The translations under genes and the position numbers were made by a program. Shown here in pieces: positions 16,577 to 24,212 of a DNA stretch of 40,735 nucleotides. The DNA is taken from the NCBI GenBank assembly GCA_012837605.1, contig DUQV01000139.1:1-40735 (forward strand). The letters are read 5' to 3'. The number at the start of each line of letters is the position of its first letter. Position 1 is the first letter of the stretch. This stretch comes from Clostridiales bacterium. GTDB lineage: Bacteria; Bacillota; Clostridia; Lachnospirales; Lachnospiraceae. Under the pieces are notes generated by a model, which searched no databases, was not told the origin of the DNA, and saw only the letters and a program-made list of their open reading frames with translations.

Positions 16577-16936
16577 GTGGAGGAGAGAAGAAAATCAAAA
16601 AGGATGCCTATCAGGCTTTCCTTGGAAATCAGCGACTTATACAAGCAGGACTATGTTAAGGTAGCTAATATAAATGCTCCTATTGAGGTTTTGAATATTT
16701 CAAAATCCGGGATTGGCTTCAGGTCAGAAAGCAAGCTTCCCATAGGCTATTATTTTAATGCCAGTATTAATCTGGGAGATAAAGAAACACTGCATAGTGT
16801 CGTAAAAATTATCAGAAGCCAACCTATTGATGATAAATTAACAATGTACGGATGCGAATTTGTAGGAATGGCAGAAGTACTGTCATTTGTATTTGATGCG
16901 TATGACTATAAGCTTGGAGAAAAAGAATCAGGTTAA
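16577..16936 (+). CDS. single-domain PilZ protein
   Basis: A 119-residue cytosolic PilZ protein that should bind cyclic di-GMP. The binding motifs are R5-KSK-R9 near the N-terminus and NISKSG (N40, S42, G45). The rest of the domain (GIGFRSESKLPIGYYF, then a central strand and MYGCEFVGM) is typical. It starts with GTG at 16577, with GGAGG at 16565-16569 seven bases upstream; the nearby ATG at 16572 is out of frame. It has its own promoter and ends five bases from the convergent FliK-like gene. It is the second PilZ protein in the window, so cyclic di-GMP signalling is active in this organism. The partner is unknown. Confidence 0.87.
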   Translation: MEERRKSKRMPIRLSLEISDLYKQDYVKVANINAPIEVLNISKSGIGFRSESKLPIGYYFNASINLGDKETLHSVVKIIRSQPIDDKLTMYGCEFVGMAEVLSFVFDAYDYKLGEKESG

Positions 16937-16941
16937 GCTTA

Positions 16942-18729
16942 CTATGCCCTGATATCGAAGGTATATCGGTGCATGTTTGGATCTGATACGTCCTGTTGCA
17001 GGATATCAGATATAAAATCCGGCTTACTGTCCGATATCTGTGTCTTAACCTGAAGCTGATATCCTTTGCTGTTTAGTGCATCGATAAGCTCATTCAGATG
17101 CTTTGATATAATCTGTTCGGACGATTTCTCCACATAAAAAACCGCATTTATCTGCCGATTCTTAACAGAGATATGAATGTCCAAAGGACCTAAGTTTGTC
17201 ATATCAAGGTGGAGTAAAACATTCAGACCTTCTGAATCAGTATGCTTATGATGCTTGCGTGTAAATACATACAAATCTCCATGAGCATCACGACCGGCAA
17301 GTCTGATAGGCAGTTGAACATACAAAAACATCTCATTCAGCATTCTCATAAACTGCAGATTATCCTGCAGTTTATTTATTGATGATTTAAAATCCGGCGA
17401 AATGCTCATCCTGAAATTATCTGTAAGCTTATCCAGCTTCTCCATGTCCTTATCAAGCCGCCTGTAGAATTCCTTAACCTTATCTTTATTGGCAAGCTCA
17501 TCGGGGCTTAATGTCCATCTGCTGTGAAGAGCTTCAGATATTGTTTCCCGGTATGCTTCGGATTTGAGCAAGTGCACAAGCTTATCTTTGGCATCTTCAG
17601 AAAGCTTGCCGTACATGCCTATAAATGCCTTCACTATACTGTATATAGGGGCATAATTATCTATAACAGGCTGTGATGCTTCACTGCCAAACAGATCATA
17701 AACTACGGATAACAGGCTTTCTAAGGTCATAGTACCATTTGAAAGCCGGGATATAATATGTTCTGCCGTATCGCTGCTATAATATGATGATTTGTTTATA
17801 TCGGTAATCAACATTTCCTTAAGCTGCTTCAGCTCATTATCGGGTATAACATGTGCTATAGAGGTATCAGGATATATTTGTTCCGGTATGCTTTTGCCGT
17901 CTGCTATTATATTAAGCAGCTCTCTGTGCAGGATGATAACACCCTCCGTATGATTATCAGAATAAACGCTTTCTGAGGGAACATCTGCATACTGAGTATT
18001 ATTCGACCCGGAAACCATTTCTTCAGAAGTCTCTTGATTAACCGTAATAATATCCAAACTGTGATGATTATTTAAACGTATGTTATTATCAACTGCAATG
18101 TCATTAATATTATCTGTCAACGTTTTTAATTGGTTTAAGATTTGATGCATACCTTTTTGATATGCTTCAAATTGAGCGATACTGCCGGAATTAATCGGCA
18201 GATTATTCTTATGCATAAGAATAAGTGAAGCAGGGCTGACATCAGGATAAGCTGATGTAAGCTTAATTAACTGCAGAATTGTATTCTTATCAACAGGCAT
18301 CTGATAATTCAAAAGCTCCTGCACAATAGCTATATTTCTTTCTGAAGCCGTAAGTCCGGAGGCATATAAAGCCTTATGAATAATATCATTCATCGGGGAG
18401 CCGCCTGTGGGTATATATCGCAAAGTAATCTGACCGTCGGTTTCATCCGATATCACAAACTCCGCTGTTTGACCAATTGAAAGAGGAACATCACCGGACA
18501 GCTTGCCGTTAATTATCTGACCGCTTGGTTCCAATCTTATCTTGACTTCCTGATAACGCAGATCTATTATCTCACCTCTAATAATAGGGTTTTCATTTTT
18601 ATTAACCTGAACAGGCTTTTGACTGCGTGCGGAGGTTTTGATATTCGGTGCCTTTATCTGGGATGCTTCATACTCAGAGGCTGCTTTATGCAGTCTGTTT
18701 TGTTTTGGTCTATATTCATTTATCTCCAT
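16942..18729 (-). CDS. FliK-like protein with a flagellar hook-length control (Flg_hook) C-terminal domain
   Basis: This 595-residue protein has an N-terminal basic tail. Next comes a small beta-rich domain (about 45-110, IIRGEIIDLRYQEVKIRLEPSG), then a long, mostly helical middle. Its C-terminal domain at about 500-585 resembles the Flg_hook domain of FliK (LLHLDMTNLGPLDIHISVKN, then a span ending LIDALNSKGYQLQVKT). In FliK this domain switches the export gate when the hook is complete. No flagellar gene lies nearby, so it may be an orphan relative with another job, for example in another export system. A GTG at 18738 overlaps the AAGAGGTG ribosome binding site, so the ATG at 18729 is chosen. 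The domain match is by eye and moderate. Confidence 0.65.
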   Translation of the reverse strand: MEINEYRPKQNRLHKAASEYEASQIKAPNIKTSARSQKPVQVNKNENPIIRGEIIDLRYQEVKIRLEPSGQIINGKLSGDVPLSIGQTAEFVISDETDGQITLRYIPTGGSPMNDIIHKALYASGLTASERNIAIVQELLNYQMPVDKNTILQLIKLTSAYPDVSPASLILMHKNNLPINSGSIAQFEAYQKGMHQILNQLKTLTDNINDIAVDNNIRLNNHHSLDIITVNQETSEEMVSGSNNTQYADVPSESVYSDNHTEGVIILHRELLNIIADGKSIPEQIYPDTSIAHVIPDNELKQLKEMLITDINKSSYYSSDTAEHIISRLSNGTMTLESLLSVVYDLFGSEASQPVIDNYAPIYSIVKAFIGMYGKLSEDAKDKLVHLLKSEAYRETISEALHSRWTLSPDELANKDKVKEFYRRLDKDMEKLDKLTDNFRMSISPDFKSSINKLQDNLQFMRMLNEMFLYVQLPIRLAGRDAHGDLYVFTRKHHKHTDSEGLNVLLHLDMTNLGPLDIHISVKNRQINAVFYVEKSSEQIISKHLNELIDALNSKGYQLQVKTQISDSKPDFISDILQQDVSDPNMHRYTFDIRA

Positions 18730-18749
18730 ATAATTCACCTCTTAGTGCC

Positions 18750-18783
18750 TGTATACAATAGTAATTATACAATAATAATTGTA
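18750..18783. promoter_or_regulatory. TGTATACAATA site and TACAAT-N4-ATTGTA inverted repeat
   Basis: Just upstream of the FliK-like start lie TGTATACAATA (18750-18760) and the inverted pair TACAAT (18768-18773) and ATTGTA (18778-18783). They share the ATTGTA/TACAAT words of the pflB operator at 19040. This gives the FliK-like gene and pflB similar sites at both ends of their shared 366-base gap. The middle of the gap (18790-18950) holds only AT-rich DNA. Confidence 0.3.
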
Positions 18784-18951
18784 CTAAATTAACCATGATT
18801 ATTATAGTGGATAGTAAATAATAACAGTTCAAAATATAACAGGCATGTTATATAATATATCGGTTATTAAATGATTTTTGGCTATATCAATGGCAAATAA
18901 AATGTGATTTGTATCATTGATTTAATATTTAAAATAATGTATTATTATTAA

Positions 18952-18967
18952 AATTGTTAAAACAATT
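18952..18967. promoter_or_regulatory. AATTGTT-AA-AACAATT palindrome upstream of pflB
   Basis: A perfect 7-bp inverted repeat with a two-base centre lies about 45 bases before the pflB -35. It has TTGTTAA/AACAA words like a Rex site, but the spacing does not fit the usual Rex consensus. Confidence 0.3.
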
Positions 18968-18987
18968 ATTTACTAAACAAAAGCTTA

Positions 18988-19004
18988 TTGATAATTGTTA
19001 TCAA
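18988..19004. promoter_or_regulatory. TTGATAA-N3-TTATCAA palindrome just before the pflB promoter
   Basis: A perfect 7-bp inverted repeat ends six bases before the -35 hexamer, a usual place for an activator. The TTGAT/ATCAA halves look like FNR/CRP-family half-sites, but are seven bases apart instead of four, so the regulator is uncertain. Confidence 0.45.
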
Positions 19005-19010
19005 TTACTG

Positions 19011-19039
19011 TTGACTTGGCTAAACAATTTATTTAAAAT
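19011..19039 (+). promoter_or_regulatory. sigma-A promoter for pflB
   Basis: TTGACT at 19011-19016 and TAAAAT at 19034-19039 are separated by 17 bases, 56 bases before the start codon. Confidence 0.65.
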
Positions 19040-19057
19040 TATATTGTATACAATATA
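19040..19057. promoter_or_regulatory. 18-bp perfect palindrome at the pflB transcription start
   Basis: TATATTGTATACAATATA directly follows the -10 hexamer, so a protein bound here should block transcription. The TTGTATACAA core fits the FadR-type GntR operator pattern (TnGTA-TACnA). No GntR gene lies in the window. Confidence 0.55.
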
Positions 19058-19095
19058 GAATTAAAAGACTATAGTTTCCCCAAAGGAGGATAGAT

Positions 19096-21321
19096 ATGAG
19101 ACAAGAATGGCATGATTTTGAAGGAGGAAGCTGGACTACAGATGTTAATGTAAGAAGCTTCATACAACATAATTATACCCCATATTCGGGTGATGAATCG
19201 TTTCTGGTTGGTCCCACTAAGAGGACTTTGAAGCTTTGGGAGAAAGCCAAAGAGCTGATGAAATTGGAAAATGAGAAGGGAATTATTGATGCTGAGACCT
19301 TAAGACCATCCACCATAACGGCATTTGGTCCGGGTTACTTGGATAAAGAAAATGAAGTAATTGTCGGCTTTCAGACGGACAAACCGTTAAAAAGAGGAAT
19401 AATGCCTAACGGCGGTATCCGTGTTGTCAAAAAGGCATTGGAATCCTATGGTTATACTCTTGACAAGACGACTGAAGAGATTTATACACAGAACAGAAAG
19501 ACTCATAATGACGGGGTTTTTGATGCTTATACAGATGCAATGAGAAAGGCAAGACACTCAGGCATAATCACAGGACTTCCTGATGCGTACGGAAGAGGAA
19601 GAATAATCGGCGACTATAGAAGAGTTGCTCTTTATGGTGTGAATTTTCTGATTGAGGAAAAAAAGCATGAGAAAAAGCTTCTTGAAAATCCGAATCTTGG
19701 TTCTCCTGATATACGTCTGAGAGAGGAACTGTCGGAGCAGATTAAAGCCTTAATGCAACTGAAAGAGATGGCTGCATCATATGGATATGACATAAGTAAT
19801 CCTGCGAGGGATTCCTTTGAGGCTACCCAGTGGACATATTTTGCTTATCTTGGTGCCATAAAGGAACAGGATGGTGCCGCAATGAGTCTTGGTCGTGTCT
19901 CTACTTTCCTTGATATATATTATGAAAGGGATTTAAAGGACGGAAAAATCACCGAAGAAGAGGTTCAGGAACTGGTTGATCAGTTTGTTATGAAGCTCCG
20001 AATGGTGAGGTTTTTACGTACACCTGAATATAATGATTTGTTTTCAGGTGATCCTACTTGGGTTACAGAATCTATCGGCGGCATGGGTCTGGATGGAAGA
20101 ACCCTTGTAACAAAAACCAGCTATAGATTTCTGCATACTCTGTATAATTTGGGACCGGCACCGGAGCCTAATCTTACGGTACTTTGGTCAATATTTTTGC
20201 CTGAGCCGTTTAAAAAATACTGTGCAAAGGTTTCTATTGATACCAGTTCCATACAGTATGAAAGTGATGATATAATGAGAGAGTCATGGGGCGATGATTA
20301 TGGAATAGCATGCTGTGTATCTGCCATGAGGCTGGGTAAGCAGATGCAGTTCTTTGGAGCCCGTGCGAATCTTGCCAAAGCATTGTTATATGCTATAAAC
20401 GGAGGAAAAGACGAGATATCGGGAGAGCAGGTTGCTCCTATTTTTGCCCCTGTTACAAGCGAATATCTTGATTATGACGAGGTAGTATCGAAATTTGACC
20501 AGATACTTGATTGGCTATCCGAATTATATATTAATACACTGAATGTTATTCACTATATGCATGATAAATACAACTACGAGAGGCTTCAGATGGCACTTCA
20601 TGATGTGGATATTCTTCGTACTGAGGCTTGTGGTATTGCCGGATTATCGGTTGTAGCCGATTCCCTGTCAGCGATAAAGTATGCTAAGGTAAAGGCAATA
20701 CGTAATGAGGACGGTCTCGTTGTTGATTATGAAATAGAAGGAGATTATCCTGCTTTTGGCAATAACGATGACAGGGTAGATAAGATTGCGTATGAAGTGG
20801 TTGAGCGGTTTATGAATAAGCTTAGAAAGATTAAGACATACCGCAGTGCAAAGCAAACTCTCTCGATATTAACAATAACCTCTAATGTTGTATATGGTAA
20901 AAAGACAGGAAGTACACCTGACGGCAGAAAGAAAGGAGAACCTTTTGCTCCCGGTGCAAATCCTATGCATGGAAGAGATAAGAAAGGTGCGATAGCATCC
21001 ATGGCATCTGTTGCAAAATTGCCGTATAAGCATGCACAGGATGGTATTTCTTATACATTCTCGATTGTTCCTAAGGCTTTAGGAAAGGATATGGATGACA
21101 GGATAAAGAATCTGGTTGGTATGCTTGACGGATATTTCCGCAGTAAGGGTCATCATATTAATGTTAATGTATTTGACCGTGAGACTCTGCTTGATGCTAT
21201 GGAGCATCCTGAAAAATATCCGCAGCTTACAATTCGTGTATCAGGCTATGCAGTTAACTTCATTAAGCTGAACAGAGAGCAGCAGCTTGATGTTATTCAT
21301 AGAACCTTCCATGAGAGATAA
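19096..21321 (+). CDS. pflB: formate C-acetyltransferase (pyruvate formate-lyase)
   Basis: PflB splits pyruvate with CoA into acetyl-CoA and formate under anaerobic conditions, using a glycyl radical. The 741-residue length is normal. The adjacent catalytic cysteines C406-C407 are in GIACCVSAM, and the radical-bearing glycine is G717 in RVSGYAV near the C-terminus. The N-terminus ([29 protein letters not shown]) is that of genuine PflB rather than a glycerol or choline lyase. AAAGGAGG precedes the ATG at 19096 by six bases. The activating enzyme gene pflA follows 227 bases downstream. The upstream region holds a good promoter and several palindromes, so control by redox or carbon signals is likely but unproven. 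Confidence 0.97.
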   Translation: MRQEWHDFEGGSWTTDVNVRSFIQHNYTPYSGDESFLVGPTKRTLKLWEKAKELMKLENEKGIIDAETLRPSTITAFGPGYLDKENEVIVGFQTDKPLKRGIMPNGGIRVVKKALESYGYTLDKTTEEIYTQNRKTHNDGVFDAYTDAMRKARHSGIITGLPDAYGRGRIIGDYRRVALYGVNFLIEEKKHEKKLLENPNLGSPDIRLREELSEQIKALMQLKEMAASYGYDISNPARDSFEATQWTYFAYLGAIKEQDGAAMSLGRVSTFLDIYYERDLKDGKITEEEVQELVDQFVMKLRMVRFLRTPEYNDLFSGDPTWVTESIGGMGLDGRTLVTKTSYRFLHTLYNLGPAPEPNLTVLWSIFLPEPFKKYCAKVSIDTSSIQYESDDIMRESWGDDYGIACCVSAMRLGKQMQFFGARANLAKALLYAINGGKDEISGEQVAPIFAPVTSEYLDYDEVVSKFDQILDWLSELYINTLNVIHYMHDKYNYERLQMALHDVDILRTEACGIAGLSVVADSLSAIKYAKVKAIRNEDGLVVDYEIEGDYPAFGNNDDRVDKIAYEVVERFMNKLRKIKTYRSAKQTLSILTITSNVVYGKKTGSTPDGRKKGEPFAPGANPMHGRDKKGAIASMASVAKLPYKHAQDGISYTFSIVPKALGKDMDDRIKNLVGMLDGYFRSKGHHINVNVFDRETLLDAMEHPEKYPQLTIRVSGYAVNFIKLNREQQLDVIHRTFHER

Positions 21322-21358
21322 AATAAGATAAAAGTAAAATTTTTGCAATCGAAAACTG

Positions 21359-21376
21359 TTATATGATATCATATAA
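21359..21376. repeat. 18-bp perfect palindrome between pflB and pflA
   Basis: TTATATGATATCATATAA is perfectly self-complementary. It has no T tract and is too AT-rich for a strong terminator. It could be an operator or a processing hairpin setting the ratio of pflB to pflA. Confidence 0.4.
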
Positions 21377-21548
21377 TAATTCCTTTCGGATTTTGACAGG
21401 CTTGTTTCTTGGCAGTTCAATTTTACTGTAAATCGGTGGGGGCTATATTGCTTTATTAAAGAAATATTTCGCATTTATGCGGGTTGTGTGGTTTTTCAAA
21501 CGTCTAAAAGGTTTATATGGTTTCTTACAAGAAGGGGGAGAATGGCAT

Positions 21549-22289
21549 ATGACAAGGCTTGGACGAATTCATTCATTAGAAAGCTTTGGTACAGTGGATG
21601 GACCGGGGATACGTTTTGTGGTTTTTATGCAGGGTTGTCCTCTTAGGTGTCAGTTTTGCCATAATCCTGATACATGGGATGTAAATGGCGGCACTGAATA
21701 CACACCGGAAGCATTATTCAGTGAAATAATAAAGTATAAATCATATATGGATTACTCAGGAGGCGGAGTCACCTTTACCGGTGGCGAGCCTCTGCTTCAG
21801 GCAGAGTTTCTGGTAGAAGTGAGTAAGCTATGTAAGAATAAAGAAATATCAGTTGCTTTGGACACTTCGGGTTTCATTCTTAATGACAGCGTGAAGGAGC
21901 TTTTAGATTATACGGATTTGGTTCTGCTTGATATTAAGAATTATGATCCGATTGTATATAAGGCTATTACCGGGGTTAGTTTAAGCCCCACCTTAAAATT
22001 CCTGGACTATCTTAGAGAGAAGAATACAGCAACATGGGTGCGATATGTGGTAGTACCTCAGCTTACCGACAATTTGGATGGCGTGGTGAAGCTGTCGGAG
22101 CATCTTGACGGTTATTCGAATGTTAAGAAGATTGAGCTTCTTGCGTTTCACAAGATGGGCGAGTACAAATGGAAGGAGATGGAGATAGATTATAAGTTGA
22201 CTGATACAAAGGAGCCAAGCAAGGAGCTTATGGATCAGATAGCGGCAATCATGAGGACAAACGGGAAAATTGTAACTTCAAACATATGA
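21549..22289 (+). CDS. pflA: pyruvate formate-lyase activating enzyme (radical SAM)
   Basis: PflA uses a [4Fe-4S] cluster and S-adenosylmethionine to put the glycyl radical on PflB. The 246-residue length is normal. The cluster motif CxxxCxxC is C30-PLR-C34-QF-C37, preceded by ESFGTVDGPGIRFVVFMQG and followed by the GGGVTFTGGEPLLQ motif that binds SAM. An in-frame start at 21477 would add 24 residues of poor sequence. GGGGGAG at 21534-21540 fits the ATG at 21549 with eight-base spacing. No separate promoter was found, so it is probably read through from pflB. A histidine phosphatase gene starts 12 bases after it. Confidence 0.96.
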   Translation: MTRLGRIHSLESFGTVDGPGIRFVVFMQGCPLRCQFCHNPDTWDVNGGTEYTPEALFSEIIKYKSYMDYSGGGVTFTGGEPLLQAEFLVEVSKLCKNKEISVALDTSGFILNDSVKELLDYTDLVLLDIKNYDPIVYKAITGVSLSPTLKFLDYLREKNTATWVRYVVVPQLTDNLDGVVKLSEHLDGYSNVKKIELLAFHKMGEYKWKEMEIDYKLTDTKEPSKELMDQIAAIMRTNGKIVTSNI

Positions 22290-22301
22290 TGGAGGTTGAA
22301 C

Positions 22302-22886
22302 ATGAAGATCTACTTAATACGTCATGGAGAGACAGATTGGAATCTTATAGGGAAAGTTCAAGGAAGGGAGGATGTACCTCTTAATGAGACCGGAAGAAGG
22401 CAGGTCAGAAAATGTGCCGCAGCCTTGAAAAATACAGAAGTAAAGATTATAGTAACGAGTCCTTTATCCCGTGCTGTTGAGACAGCAGAAATCATTTCAG
22501 ATTCGATTGGAGGTTCAAAGATAATCATAGATGACGGATTGATAGAGCGGGATTTTGGCCGGTTGTCCGGTATATCTTATGATTCAAGGAAATTTTTTGA
22601 TACATTTGGTTTTGAGGATACGATTGAACCGTTGGACAAGCTTAGTAAAAGGCTTGTTGATTGTATCTGTAAGTATGCAGCGAAATATAATAATCAAGAT
22701 ATTATAATGGTATCTCACGGTGCAGCTATAAATTCCGTTATAATGGTACTGACCGGCGGAGAAAAGGGTTCGGGAAAAACCGGATTGAAGAATGCATGTA
22801 TTAATATTATTACATATGAAGATAATGAGCTTATACTGGATCATTTCAATCTGTCAGCGGAGGAGTTTATGGAATTACTGCCATAA
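22302..22886 (+). CDS. histidine phosphatase family protein (phosphoglycerate-mutase-like)
   Basis: These enzymes transfer a phosphate through a histidine in the N-terminal RHG motif. This 194-residue cytosolic protein begins MKIYLIRHGETDWN, with R7 and the nucleophile H8. It has the usual QGREDVPLNETG, then SPLSRAVETAEII, and the second histidine in MVSHGAAINSV. It is the size of the CobC/GpmB-like phosphatases rather than true 2,3-bisphosphoglycerate-dependent mutase. A TTG at 22296 abuts the ribosome binding site GGAGG (22291-22295), so the ATG at 22302 is used. It lies 12 bases after pflA and is probably in the same transcript. The substrate cannot be told from sequence. Confidence 0.88.
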   Translation: MKIYLIRHGETDWNLIGKVQGREDVPLNETGRRQVRKCAAALKNTEVKIIVTSPLSRAVETAEIISDSIGGSKIIIDDGLIERDFGRLSGISYDSRKFFDTFGFEDTIEPLDKLSKRLVDCICKYAAKYNNQDIIMVSHGAAINSVIMVLTGGEKGSGKTGLKNACINIITYEDNELILDHFNLSAEEFMELLP

Positions 22887-22917
22887 AGAAAACTGAATGT
22901 GATGGCAGAAAAAATAT

Positions 22918-22958
22918 TATATTTTACTCATATTGCGATAGTAAATGAGTAGAATATA
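22918..22958 (+). terminator. hairpin after the histidine phosphatase gene
   Basis: A 14-bp stem (TATATTTTACTCAT with ATGAGTAGAATATA, one G-U pair) encloses a 13-base loop. It is AT-rich and lacks an immediate T tract, so termination is likely only in part. It separates the pfl genes from the repeat array before ispF. Confidence 0.4.
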
Positions 22959-22997
22959 TGTAATAATATAGATAATATTTTTGTTGTGGAGATCTGT

Positions 22998-23193
22998 GGA
23001 GGTCAAAACCTGCGTTGAATGTTGTGTAACTTGAATTTTGCTCTGGAGGTCAAAACCTCCGTTGAATGTTATGTAACCTTGAATTTTGCTCTGGAGGTCA
23101 AAACCTCCGTTGAATGTTGTGTAACCTTATATTTTGCTGTGGAGGTTAAAACCTCCGTTGAATGTTGTGTAACCTTATATTTTGCTGTGGAGG
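22998..23193 (+). repeat. tandem Shine-Dalgarno hairpin repeats ahead of ispF (period 48)
   Basis: GGAGG occurs at 22998, 23045, 23093, 23141 and 23189, a period of 47 then 48, 48 and 48 bases. Each of the first four copies continues with CCTCC (CCTGC in the first), able to pair with its own GGAGG around a short A-rich loop. Then comes GTTGAATGTTGTGTAAC and an AT-rich filler. The fifth GGAGG is the real ispF ribosome binding site, seven bases before the ATG. The same core is repeated before degV at 38315-38460 on the other strand. It is not a CRISPR, because the copies are directly tandem with no spacers. With the hairpin at 22918 it explains the stretch of about 310 bases before ispF. Confidence 0.9.
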
Positions 23194-23200
23194 TTTAAAA

Positions 23201-23752
23201 ATGAGAATTGGAACAGGCTATGATGTTCATAGGCTTGTAGAGAATAGAGAATTAATTATCGGGGGAGTAGCGATTCCGTATGAGAAGGGTCTGATGGGAC
23301 ATTCAGATGCGGATGTGCTTATTCATGCTATAATGGATGCCCTATTGGGGGCAGCAGCTTTAGGAGATATCGGGAGACATTTTCCTGATACGGATGAAGC
23401 TTATAAAGGAGCATCCGGCTTAGAGCTATTAAAAAAAGTTAAAGAGCTTTTAGATGATAAGCTGTATCTTATAGAAAATATCGATGCTACAATTATTGCC
23501 CAGAAACCTAAGCTTTCAGGATATATTCCTGAGATGGTGAGAAATATAGCGACAGTTCTTGAGCTTACAGATAATCAGGTTAATATCAAGGCAACAACTG
23601 AGGAAGGACTGGGATTTACAGGTGAAGGGTTGGGAATAGCAGCCCATGCCGTATGTCTCATTGAATCCATGATGAATTATCAAGTGGATGTTACTCCGGC
23701 ATATAATGAAAAGGGCTGTAACGGCTGCGGAGGATGTCCAAAGAGACGGTAA
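23201..23752 (+). CDS. ispF: 2-C-methyl-D-erythritol 2,4-cyclodiphosphate synthase with a Cys-rich tail
   Basis: IspF makes the cyclic diphosphate intermediate of the non-mevalonate isoprenoid pathway. The first 155 or so residues are canonical: zinc ligands D8, H10 (GYDVH) and H42 ([13 protein letters not shown]), [11 protein letters not shown], and [15 protein letters not shown]. The protein then continues beyond the usual end with about 27 residues finishing [11 protein letters not shown], placing C173, C176 and C179 in a CxxCxxC pattern. An in-frame ATG at 23162 would add 13 residues encoded by the repeat, but GGAGG at 23189 fits the ATG at 23201. No other pathway gene is adjacent; a cysteine-controlled operon follows. 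The core call is firm; the tail's function is unknown. Confidence 0.95.
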   Translation: MRIGTGYDVHRLVENRELIIGGVAIPYEKGLMGHSDADVLIHAIMDALLGAAALGDIGRHFPDTDEAYKGASGLELLKKVKELLDDKLYLIENIDATIIAQKPKLSGYIPEMVRNIATVLELTDNQVNIKATTEEGLGFTGEGLGIAAHAVCLIESMMNYQVDVTPAYNEKGCNGCGGCPKRR

Positions 23753-23773
23753 AATTTTATCATACGAAACATA

Positions 23774-23802
23774 TTGACAAATCAAATAACAATGCATAAA
23801 AT
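23774..23802 (+). promoter_or_regulatory. sigma-A promoter for the T-box cysE-cysS operon
   Basis: A perfect TTGACA (23774-23779) and TAAAAT (23797-23802) are separated by 17 bases, directly before the T-box leader. Confidence 0.75.
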
Positions 23803-23809
23803 GAATTAA

Positions 23810-24085
23810 AGCTTACAAATATATCTGAGTTAATGATAAAAGCGATGAACGGAAAAGTAACTCATGGGATTGTATCAGAGATGGGGTGTCACCGGCTGAA
23901 AGCACTCCTTACAGGAACTTGAGCGAAGTGCATCCGGGAGCTGATTCGGTGAGGGTTAACTTAGCCGAATCCGGTAACAGCCGTTATATGTATAAAGATG
24001 TGTGTCAAGTATGTATATGATATTGACATACAAGTAGAGTGGAACCGCGACTTATACCGCCTCTATATTAGAGGCGGATTTTTTA
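23810..24085 (+). promoter_or_regulatory. T-box riboswitch, cysteine (UGC specifier)
   Basis: The leader carries the invariant T-box sequence TGGAACCGCG at 24040-24049, which pairs with the uncharged tRNA acceptor end. Stem I begins with a GATGAACGG-type kink-turn near 23845 and has an apical CCGGCTGAAAG element near 23892. On the 3' side of stem I, GAAG-TGC-ATCC places TGC (23929-23931) as the likely specifier codon, which reads cysteine. This agrees with the genes downstream, a serine acetyltransferase and cysteinyl-tRNA synthetase. When tRNA-Cys is charged, the terminator at 24057-24084 should form. The bases from the terminator to the cysE start (24086-24212) show nothing else of note. 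Confidence 0.92.
24057..24084 (+). terminator. T-box intrinsic terminator
   Basis: A perfect 7-bp GC-rich stem (CCGCCTC with GAGGCGG) around a 7-base loop is followed by a run of six T. It is mutually exclusive with pairing of the T-box sequence in the antiterminator. Confidence 0.9.
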
Positions 24086-24212
24086 GTTTGAAGAAAATTG
24101 CGTCCTAACGAAACTCTTTCTTATGCAGTCAATAACGCTTAGGCTTTAACAGTTAACTGAATTTTTGTGATTATAATAACAGAAAGCATAATTGTTCCGG
24201 GGAGGTTAATAT

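Noticed and set aside
18952-18983. Rex redox-sensor site before pflB
   Set aside because: TTGTTAA and AACAA words occur but not in the TTGTTAA-N4-TTAACAA arrangement.
18988-19004. Classical FNR box before pflB
   Set aside because: The half-sites are right but the spacing is seven bases instead of four, so the FNR label was not used.
22998-23193. CRISPR-like regular repeats
   Set aside because: The units are directly tandem and nearly identical along their whole length, with no unique spacers and no cas genes.
23019-23198. A 59-codon frame that stays open through the whole ispF repeat array, giving a 16-residue periodic peptide
   Set aside because: A 48-base period with one stop-free frame gives this automatically. 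Its ATG is 16 bases from the nearest GGAGG, and the related degV array has a 49-base period that cannot code. Not called a gene.
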